A stretch of 64,000 bases of DNA, taken from positions 209,680 to 273,679 of the forward strand of contig JAPTJF010000023.1 in assembly GCA_029339195.1 (NCBI GenBank), in the 5' to 3' direction. The position numbers and the translations under genes were made by a program. Positions 55,801 through 64,000 of this stretch are shown here, piece after piece. The notes beneath the pieces were generated by a model, which was not told where the DNA came from, made no database searches, and saw nothing but the letters and a program-made list of their open reading frames with translations. Numbering within the stretch: position 1 is the first letter of the stretch; the number at the start of each line of letters is the position of its first letter. Origin of the DNA: Micractinium sp. NFX-FRZ (Eukaryota; Chlorophyta; Trebouxiophyceae; Chlorellales; Chlorellaceae).

Positions 55801-58800
55801 ACATCAGGTGGGTGGGGAGGAGAGGGTTGGGCGGGACGTGCACGGCAGAAGTATGGGTGGATGGATGCTGGAGGGAGAAGGGTGGATGGATGTGGGCCTG
55901 CTAGCCGGCAGGTGACAGTGGGCGTGGGTGATGGGGTTGGGTTGGGTGGAGAGCTGTCGGGGAGCGCATGTCGAGCTTGTATTCAGGCTCCTGATGCCGG
56001 CTGTCAAACTTAAGACTGCGAGCGCTTGCGGCACGGCCCGGCTTCCCAGCCCTTGCCCCCCCTGTGTGCGACTCGCCACCATGCCTGCCCGCCTGCCCGC
56101 CCGCCTGCCCACCTGCCTGCCCGCCTGCCCGCCTGCCTGCCTTCCCTGCCTGCCCTCCTGCTGCCTGCTGCCTCCTGCCTGCCTTCCCCTAAGTTGTCCA
56201 CTGCTGCTGCCACCCCTGCTGCCGCCACCGCAACACAGGGTGTGGGAGCTGGGCGAGCCTGCCCTGGCGGGGGATGCGCCCGACCCGCCCCGCTGCCGGG
56301 AGCTGCGCAAGAGCTTGGGAGAGCGGGCGCACAGCAGCCCCGTGCTGCGCCTGGTGTGCCCCGCCGACGGCCAGCTGGTGTGGAGCGCCTCCTCCAAAGG
56401 GGTGATCCTCTGGGATGCCGCCTGCGGCGCCTTCTTGGGCGTGCTGCAGCGCTCCGGCGGCGGCGGCGGCGGTGCCGCCGCGCCCCGCCTGGGGGCGCAG
56501 CCCTCGCAGGGCGACCTGCTTGCCAGTGGAGGCGGCGGGGGTGGTGAATTCATGAGGCACAAAGTGGACGGCACCGCAGTGAGTGCTTGCTGTACACATG
56601 GGGAAATGGTTGGTGCAGGCACTGCGGTACGTTGGGGATTGGGCAGGAGGCGGGCACATGGGGCGGCGGCCAGGCATGCGGCGACAGCAGGCGGGCAACA
56701 GGGCAGCGCCAGTACCCTGGATGCTTGCCCTTGCACCTCACTCAACGCTCCATCCATCCTCCGTGTCTGTTTGGTGCCTGCTGCCTCTCCTCCCTTCCCC
56801 ATCTCCTGCCTGGCCTGGCCTGGCGGACGTGAACAGTCACCAGTGGTGCTCATATGGGTTCATAGCACGACATGTGTGGAGATGCATTTTCTGCACCTTC
56901 ATGCACTCATCTTGTCCTGTGGCGCTATCCTTTGCGCAGGGCCTGGAGACAGACCCCATCACTGGCTACGTGGTGGCACGCCCCCCCAGCAGCGACTGGG
57001 GCCGCATCGCAGCAGACCAAGAGGCCTGGGCGGCGCAGGTGTGCATGGGGGGCGCTGGGTGGCGCCTCTGTGCAGCATGTCGTGAAGGGAAGAGGTTTGG
57101 TCGGAGGGAGAGGCTGTGCCTGGCGTGCGCGCCGCTCGCTGCCTTGCCTCCCCGGCATCCCTACCCACACCCCCACTGCTTTCTACCTCAAACTGATTTT
57201 CACACCACCAAGCTGACGGAGTGCGCCTCATCCCCTGCACACACATATGCATGTGCTCCCCTGCTTGCGTTTCAGATGGACAACAACATCAACAAATTGA
57301 TGTCGCGCGCCTCTTCCCCTCACACACATATGCATTCCCCTTTGCCCTCTTCAGACGGACAACAACATCAACGAACTGATGGAGCGCGTGTCCATCGGCG
57401 GCAGCAAGGTGGTGCAGGGGGCTGGCAAGGCAGTGAAACTGCTGGGCAAGCTGGCGCGCGGCCTGGGGGGCGGCGGCGCCACCACGGCAGCAGAGGCGCC
57501 CAAGCAGGCAGCTGGGGCGGGGTCGGCGTCCATGCGCCAGGCCAGCTCCGCAGCGTTAGTGGCGGCTGCGGCCGCTGCGGCCGGTGAGTTTGTGTGGGTG
57601 GACGGATCGGGTGGGGGCATGCCTACACGCCCTGTTCTGTGGCAGGCTGGCAGGCAGGCAGGCAGCCGCCCCCAGCGTTTGCTGTCTACTCCTGCCCCCG
57701 CCTCTGCCTGCCCGCCCTTTGAGCGCCGCCCACCCCCTAAACCCCACTCCTGTTCCCTCTTCCTCTGCCGCCCTGCCTGCCGCAGAGGAAGACGCCTCGC
57801 AGGCGGCAGGTGACAGCTCAGTGGGTTGCATTGTAGAGGTGCTGGCACCCCCAGACAGCAGCGTGTGGGTGGCGCACAAGGGCGGCGTCGTGGACAGGTA
57901 CACCTCGGCGGGGCGGCGGCTGGGCAGCGCGGACTGTGGCGCAAGCCTGACGGCGGCGGCCTGCGTGGGGCGGCGCGTATGGCTGGGATTCTCGGATGGC
58001 ATGATCAGGTGATCAACTGGGCAGCCCCCTCATCTCTTTATTCGTGGCAGCTCAGGGGCAGGGCATTGCGGACTGCGCGCTGCACTGTGTGCCAACCTGC
58101 TCGGCCTCACCTGCCAAATCGCCTGCTTCACCGCTCACCCCCTCCGCCCACCCTCCGCTCGTCTGCCACCCTGCTTGCCCCATTCCCTGCCCCACAGCGT
58201 GCGCGATGCCGCCTGCTCCAGCCTCAAGGTGTTCCAGGCGCACGAGGCGGGGCTGCTCAGCATCGTGCAGGCGGGCAGCCGCACGTACAGCCTGGCAGCG
58301 GATGGCTCCCTCAAGGGGTGGAACTCGGCGGTACCGCACCCGGCAGACACGCATGCCCTGTGAGTTGTACCTTGACTGGGTGGACGCAGCTGCTGCTGGG
58401 GTTGGCACCCGGGCAGGGGCGGGCTGTATGGGGTGAAGCATGCTGGCTTCCCCTGTGCTGGCAGGGCCCAAAGGCACTGCTGAGCCCGCTGTGGGTGCAC
58501 CCAGAGACTGCTGAGCTGCCACTCATCCCGGCCCCGCTGTTGAGAAATGTGCCACTGAAGCCCTTACTCGCGTTTCCTCGGCAGCCAGCTGCCAGCCTTG
58601 TCTAGAGCAATCCCTAACTCACACATCCGCTACTATTCCCGCCCCATCCCACCGCACACCCCGCCCCGCCCCGCAGCACATCTTGGGAGGAGCAGGCGTG
58701 CGCCACATTCCGGCGCGAGAGCCTGCGCCTGCTGTGCGTGACGTGGAACGTGGGGGAGAGCAAGCCGGAGGGGGGCAGCCCCTTCTTCCGCTGGGTGCAC

Positions 58801-61800
58801 GAGGCCGCGTTCAACTGCCAGCTGGCGGTGGTGGGGCTGCAGGAGGTGGAGATGGGCACCTCATCGGGTGGGTGGGGCAGGGCAGGGGGTGTGAGGCAGG
58901 GGTTTGTGGAGCAGGGTGGGGCGCGTGAGTGGGGCAGGGGGTGTGGGCGCGGGGGGAAGCGGTCAGTGAGAGGACATCTCCTCTCAGTGCGTGCCGCGCC
59001 CTTCTTCCACCCCTCCCTCATACCCTCCCTTGCTGCCCGCACTTCCCCCACACCCTGCCTGCCTGCCTGCCTGCAGTCGCGCTTGCTGCCGCCAAGGACG
59101 CCTTCAGCCAGCGCATGCAGGAGCGGGGCAACACCAACGCCAAGTTCTGGAGCGCCGGCGTGCTGGGCGCGCTGGGGGGCGAGCGCCACTGGCACCAAGT
59201 GGGCCTGCGCCAGCTCAGGTGGGGGCGAGCGTGTGTGTTGATTGGTGGGAGGTCAGGGAGGGAGAGTGTGCTGGCGGTGCTGGTGTGCGCCTCGCCACGC
59301 GCTCCGCCTCCTGACATTTCCCTGCCCGCGCTGCTGTGCCATGGCTGGCTCACTTGCTCGGCATTCCCCTGCCTGCTCCCGTACCTGCCCTCCCTCCTGG
59401 TGCCCTGCCGTGGCCCCCATGCCTCGCCATTGGGCCCTGCCATGCCCAACCCAACCAGCCCGCCGCCTAGCTGCAGTGTGCTCAGCGTGGTGCTCATACC
59501 CAACTCTGCAACAACAGACTAGACACGTGTGTCACCTTTCCCTCCCCCTTCCCGCAGCGGCATGCTGATCATGGTGTTTGCGCGCAACCACCTGAAGGAC
59601 GCCATCGGCGAGGTCACCACCGCCAGCGTGGCGTGCGGCGTGCTGGGCGTGGGCGGCAACAAGGGGGCGGTGGCTGTCGAGTTCTCTGTGCACCGCCGCA
59701 AGCTGGCCGTAGTGTGCTCACACTTTGCGGCGCACCAGGTGGGTGGAGGGTGGGCTGGGGGGTGTGGGCTATCAAGCTGGGGGTCTTGTGCGCACCCACA
59801 CTTTGCTGCGCACCAGGTGGGGGGAGAGTAGGGTGGGGCTGGGGCGCACAAATGGGGGGGAAGGGCCATTCGTGAGTGTATGGCCTGGACTGGGCCCCTA
59901 GGTAGCAGCTGACACATGGCCCAAGTTGCGCGGAACCTAGCAGGCAGATACTGTTGCTCCACCCTGCCTGCTCTGATTCCTGGCGACCCACTGCCGTGCA
60001 GGGCGCCGTGGAGGCGCGCAACGCCAACTGCTATATGCCGCCATCTACCCGCTCCTGCTTGCTTATCGGCTCCTTGCACGATCGGTCAACCCACCCACCG
60101 CAGGGCGCCGTGGAGGCGCGCAACGCCAACTACGCCTCCATCTGCCGCCAGCTCACCTTCAGCCGGCGGGCCTGGTACACCGATGAGCCCGACTCCCTGG
60201 GGGGAACCACCAGCGGCCTGGCAGGCTCGGCGGCGGCGGCAGCAGGGGTGGCTGGCGGCAGCAAGTCGGCGGGGCGGAGCGGGCTGAGCCCCTACAGCGT
60301 GGCCGCGGTGCTGGAGGACTTGGTTGGTGCAGGTGTGTGGACTGAAGCACGGGGGCCGGGGCACCAGGGACGTGGAAGCTGAACGTGTGTGTGTGTGTGT
60401 GGCGTGGGAAAGCAGCAAGGCACGGCCTGAGCAACAAAAGCGTGGGTGCGGTGCTGGAGCAGGATTACTCCCCCGCGTCCCACCCAACTCGCCTGCCCTC
60501 CCTCCCCTCCCCGCAAACAAGGGCGTCGCTGACGCCGACAGCTGTGTCCTTCAATCCCCCGATTTCAAAGACAACTGTAACCTGCCCCTCCCTGCGTGCA
60601 GGCGAGGAGCACGACAGCGATGCTGACAGTGTGGGCCCCACCAGCGTAGAGCAGGGGTTCAGCTCGGTGACCGGCATCCTGCCCCCAGGCACCGCCGCCT
60701 CGCAGCCGCTTGCTACGCCCGCGGATGAGGTGGCGGGCGGCGAGGGCATGCGGGGGGCGGACATGCTGGTGTGGCTGGGCGACTTCAACTACCGCATAGA
60801 CGGGGCGTATGAGGCAGTGAAGGAGCACGCTATCAGGAATGAGCTGGGCCCGCTGCTGGAGCTGGTGAGGGGGCGGGGGGATTGTTTGGACAGCTGAGCG
60901 CGGGTGTTAGGAGGCTTGTGTTGCACGCAGCGCAGGTGTTAGGAGGCATGTGTTGCATGCCAGGTCAACAGGTGTTAGGAGGTTAACAAGTTTAAAAGGA
61001 GTTGGGAGGCACGTGTGGGGCAGGCGGGAGGCGGGGCCGGTGCTTGAGCTGCTGCGTTGGGCCGAGCGGACTGGGAGCGGTGTATTTCAGGGCAGGATTA
61101 CGGCTGCAGGCAGCGGCAGCAGGCTGGCGCTGATGATGTGCGGGCGGCGTGCTCCTTGGGCAACTTGCAGGCTGCTTGCCTGCCAAGCTGCGCTGCGCCC
61201 CGTGCGCCCTGCATTGTGTGTATTGGCCCCTTCTGCAGCTGCGGGCCACCCGCCTGCTCATGCATGCGGACCGCCCCACATCTTAGCCTCCCCTCTCACT
61301 GCACCCACATCCACCCACACACTCACCCACCGTCCGCCGCAGGACCAGTGCCGCCGCGAGATGGCGGGGGGCCGAGTGTTCCGGGGGTTGCGCGAGGGCC
61401 CGCTCACCTTCCGCCCCACCTACAAGTTTGACAAGGCCTCGGCCAACCCATTTGCATACGACACATCAGAGAAGAGGCGCATCCCGGCCTGGTGTGACCG
61501 CATCCTATTCAGGGGCAGCGTGCCCTTCCCAACCCTTGAGGTGTGCGCAGGGTCGGCAGGGCGGGTGGTGGGGTGGGCGAGGCAGGCGGTGCCAGGGAGG
61601 TCACGGCACGTGCACAGGGGCGGGGTGGGTGTGCTGCGCTGCTTCATTTTGGGGCATGCGCAAGAGGGGTAGGGGGCGTTGCTTGCTAGCTGGTGAAGCT
61701 GTGGGCTGGACAGCAGCAGGCGCTTTTCCTGCCCTGCCATGGCCATCCACGGTCTGCCGACCTGCCCCCCACCCGTGCTGCCCCATGCGTGTGTGCAGCC

Positions 61801-63009
61801 TGAGGAGGGTGAGGCTGTGGGAGTGGATGACGAGGAGGAGGACGTGTCGGTGACGGCGCTGGACTACAACTGCTGGGCGGATGTCACAGACTCGGGTGGG
61901 TGGTGGGCAGGCGGTGGGGAGGGGTGGCTCGTTTTGTGTTGTAGGGGGGTGCCGGCGGGGGAGCACACCGCATGGCCTCGGCAAGATCACTTGATAGCTC
62001 TCCCTCCTCTCCAGCTTCCCTCTCCTCCTCCTCCCTCTCCCTTGCACAGCACGTGCCTGCCTGCATAGGCCTAGTTGCCAACCAACCTGCCCTCCCCCAT
62101 GTGTCATCCTGAAGCCTGCCTCGCTCCCCTGTTGACCCCTCTCATCCCCCTCTGCCCCGTACCCCCCGCAGACCACAAGCCGGTGTACGCCGTGCTGGAG
62201 GCCAACCTGCCCATCACCGACCAGGCCAAGAAGCGGGGGGTGTGCAGCGCGCTGCTCAAGGAGTGCGCGGCAGCGGCCCTGCGGGGGGATGGAGACCAGC
62301 AGGAGGGGCAGGTGGCGGCACCAGCGGCGGCAGAGGGAGAGGAGGAAGGCGAGGAGGCACCCCGCTGCTCCCTGCTCCCTTCCCACGTGAAGCTGCACCC
62401 CACCACGATCCCCAACCAGCTGGTGCTGCTGCGCAACGAGGGCACCCGCCCCCTGCTCTTCTCAGTCTCCTGCCAGGACAACGGCACGGGTGGCGCCACG
62501 TCGGTGGGCCGCCCCGTCAGCGATGACCTGGCGGCGGCGGCAGCTGCCCACCAGCTGCTGGAGGTGCGGCCGGTGCGCGGGGTGGTGCCACCTGGCGCTG
62601 ACGCCCAGCTGCAGGTGCATCTGGCGGGAGATGAGTGGCTCATGCGCGGGGTGGAGCACGCGCCGGAGCTGACCTACACTGTGCGGGTGCGTGGGTATGC
62701 TGAGGTTCCCTTAGCCGGCTGAGCAGACGACCAACAAGCCGGGCTGTGTTTATGATCAGCAGGGCCAGCCTCCTGACAGTGGTTGAACTTGATGCCGTGA
62801 CTGCATAGCCAGCAAGCGCAGCCTGGTGCTCACCTTAGCGCTGTGCGCACCATCCCCTGGTCTGCCTTGCCCTTTGGCATTCACCCTTCCTGTGTCGACT
62901 ACACCACACTGTGCTGCAGGTGGGCAGCGAGTACAGCGCCGGCGGCGATGCGGTGGGGCCCGGCTGCACGCAGCTCAGCTTCACTGCCACATGCCTCACA
63001 CACTTGTGA
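52898..63009 (+). CDS. EH-domain / WD40-like / inositol polyphosphate 5-phosphatase fusion
   Basis: Nineteen exons (52898-53434, 53722-54511, 54751-54950, 55225-55417, 55660-55807, 56239-56578, 56940-57038, 57355-57583, 57786-58008, 58198-58359, 58677-58867, 59077-59218, 59558-59738, 60104-60332, 60602-60864, 61343-61540, 61799-61895, 62172-62686, 62920-63009) give about 1608 residues in phase. Order: EH-like domain (about 138-215, [20 protein letters not shown]); linker with NPF, DDLL and DDDDLFGL motifs; a WD40-like region ([20 protein letters not shown]); the 5-phosphatase domain ([63 protein letters not shown]); and a C-terminal ASH-like beta domain. WD40 plus 5-phosphatase is as in plant FRA3/5PTase12-14. 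Substrate: 5-phosphate of PI(4,5)P2 or soluble inositol phosphates. The start could be ATG 53045. If the last intron is retained the stop is 62722. Confidence 0.88.
57190..57354 (+). repeat. About 79-bp tandem echoes of 5-phosphatase exon 8 start
   Basis: The acceptor and first codons of exon 8 (exon start 57355) are preceded 79 bp upstream by a near copy (exon-like start 57276, intact CAG, GACAACAACATCAAC identical). A third, degraded copy lies near 57200-57240. Intervening CACACATATGCAT and GCGCCTC blocks repeat too. Using 57276 would add 79 nt and shift the frame. Confidence 0.88.
59789..59825 (+). repeat. Echo of 5-phosphatase exon 13 end
   Basis: CACACTTTGCTGCGCACCAG plus GTGGGG copies the exon 13 end (HFAAHQ, donor GT at 59739) about 79 bp downstream. 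The donor is intact. Confidence 0.8.
59993..60032 (+). repeat. Echo of 5-phosphatase exon 14 start
   Basis: CAGGGCGCCGTGGAGGCGCG and the next about 13 nt are identical to the exon 14 acceptor and start (exon 60104), displaced 104 bp upstream, with the AG intact. A strong competing acceptor. Confidence 0.85.
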
Positions 63010-63519
63010 CAGGAGCACGCATTCAAGGTCCATCCCTGGCCTGCTGGGGACCATACATGTTCCTTTTCCAGTGCCCTGCTGCCGGGCCCCATGCTCATCC
63101 CTCGACTCCCTGACGGCTGAAAGATTGCCTGGCGGCGCCGCCTGGCGCGCAGTTGTCCGCTCCTTTTCATGCACCTTGATGCCTCTTGTGATCCAAATCA
63201 TTGTTTGTGCCCCTCCCTCTCCTCGCACAGCTTGGCCCCGGCCACGCCGCATTCCGCCGCCTGCTTGCTTGCCTGCTTGCTTCGCCTCTTCCATGCCACT
63301 CTCCACTGCCCTGCCGCCTGGTGTCACCGCCGCTCCACCACAACCGACTGCATCCTGTATCTCCAGCCTTGCCAACGACTCTGTGACTTGACACGCGAGG
63401 CAGAGAGCTAGTTACACGGTACAGAGAGACAGGATCTACAAAAGCGGGGGCAGGATGTGGGACGGGGTGTGGCAAATCGTGCGCCCCACCCACCCCCACA
63501 GGCCAGCCGGGGGCACAGC
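63010..63519. other. Convergent 3' region, 5-phosphatase / AP-1 gamma
   Basis: 0.5 kb between two stops. TTACA at 63412-63416 (TGTAA on minus) lies about 105 nt past the adaptin stop and is its likely poly(A) signal. No gene seen. Confidence 0.45.
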
Positions 63520-64000
63520 TCACACCCCGGGGGGGAAGCCCGCCACCTCTCCCTGCTCCAGCACCGCCTGCCCCGCCAGCGTGTAGGAGATGCGCAGCCG
63601 CATGACCAGCGCCTTCTGCCCGTGCAGCGCGTTGTGCACGTGCAGGCGCTGCGTGACCGCCCCGCTGCTGTGCGGCGGCACCGCCGCCGCGCTGGCCGGG
63701 TCCAGCTTCAGCGTCATCTGCTTGGGCACCGCCGCCTGCAGCGTGAAGCCCTCCAGGGGGGCACCGCCGCTGTTGGAATAGGAGGCCAGGATGTCGGTGT
63801 CCCCGGGGGCGGCGCCCTTGGCCAGCTGGAAAGTGACGGTGAGCGGGCCGCGCTGGAAGGCGGTGATGGTGGGGCCCGCCGGTGGCGCGGCGGGGGCCGG
63901 CGCAACGGGCGCCCCAAACAGCCCCGCCAGCGGGTCTGCTGCCGCCGCCGCTGCCGGCGCCGGCGCGCTGCCGCCGCCCCCGCCCAGCAGGTCGCCGGCG
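63520..64000 (-). CDS. AP-1 complex gamma-adaptin, C-terminal ear (partial)
   Basis: Clathrin adaptor subunit working at the trans-Golgi network and endosomes. Only the 3' end is inside the window: one continuous frame of about 160 codons ending in TGA at 63520-63522. It begins in the hinge (GDLLGGGGG, a clathrin-box-like DLL in a Gly/Ala/Pro-rich stretch, then DPLAGLFG) and continues into the gamma-ear domain: ITAFQRGPLTVTFQLAKG, TDILASYSNSGGAPLEGFTL, QAAVPKQMTLKLDPASAAAV, RLHVHNALHGQKALVMRLRI, SYTLAGQAVLEQGEVAGFPP. These match the K..LT..F......T.I.A...N....P...F..QAAVPK pattern of gamma-adaptin and GGA ears. GGA proteins share this ear but are absent from plants and algae, so AP-1 gamma is favoured. 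The gene continues past 64000. Confidence 0.88.
   Translation of the reverse strand, partial: AGDLLGGGGGSAPAPAAAAAADPLAGLFGAPVAPAPAAPPAGPTITAFQRGPLTVTFQLAKGAAPGDTDILASYSNSGGAPLEGFTLQAAVPKQMTLKLDPASAAAVPPHSSGAVTQRLHVHNALHGQKALVMRLRISYTLAGQAVLEQGEVAGFPPGV

Noticed and set aside
1..64000. Bacterial-type operon, prophage or integrated virus
   Set aside because: All recognised genes are eukaryotic with introns. No phage, capsid, integrase or reverse transcriptase sequence was seen.

Overview
The window is nuclear DNA of a GC-rich unicellular green alga. A Chlorella/Micractinium-type trebouxiophyte fits best. The evidence is dense short introns with GTGAG/GTGGG donors and TGCAG acceptors, strong G/C third positions, several TGTAA-type poly(A) signals, a chloroplast HISN4 fusion and a Chlorella-style hexose/H+ symporter. 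I rebuilt the gene models by hand. In every model listed, each exon joins the next in a consistent reading phase and restores conserved family sequence; starts and a few ends are less certain and are marked.

Layout, left to right: 5' end of a hexose/H+ symporter (-, runs off the left edge); TKL-type membrane kinase (+); secreted Gly/Tyr- and Pro-rich single-pass membrane protein (-); translation release factor eRF3 (-); LCMT-like methyltransferase (+); an 8-bp CCAAT minisatellite; GPI-anchor inositol acyltransferase PIGW/GWT1 (-); a broken inverted MYND copy (-) and an intact 1097-residue MYND zinc-finger protein (+); GPN3 GTPase for RNA polymerase assembly (-); imidazole glycerol phosphate synthase HISN4 (+); SLC35A-type nucleotide-sugar transporter (-); RNA polymerase subunit RPB12 (+) with two C/D-box snoRNA copies just downstream, probably in an intron; nucleoredoxin-like tail-anchored protein (-); papain-type protease with a long Pro-rich tail (-); a very large EH-domain/WD40-like/inositol 5-phosphatase/ASH fusion (+); and the gamma-ear end of AP-1 gamma-adaptin (-, runs off the right edge).

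These are independent housekeeping and trafficking genes, not an operon. Several neighbours are divergent with short shared promoters (eRF3/methyltransferase about 0.28 kb, GPN3/HISN4 about 0.29 kb, symporter/kinase about 0.4 kb). Others are convergent.

The most unusual feature is not a gene. In at least eight of the genes, introns carry diverged direct copies of the adjoining exon-intron junction: the last or first 15-60 nt of an exon plus its splice site, repeated once to three times at spacings of roughly 75-200 bp. I count about 30 such 'junction echoes'. Some keep intact splice sites and some have mutated ones. They suggest that introns here grow by tandem duplication across splice junctions and leave a reservoir of decoy splice sites. 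I found no transposon, CRISPR array, tRNA or rRNA.
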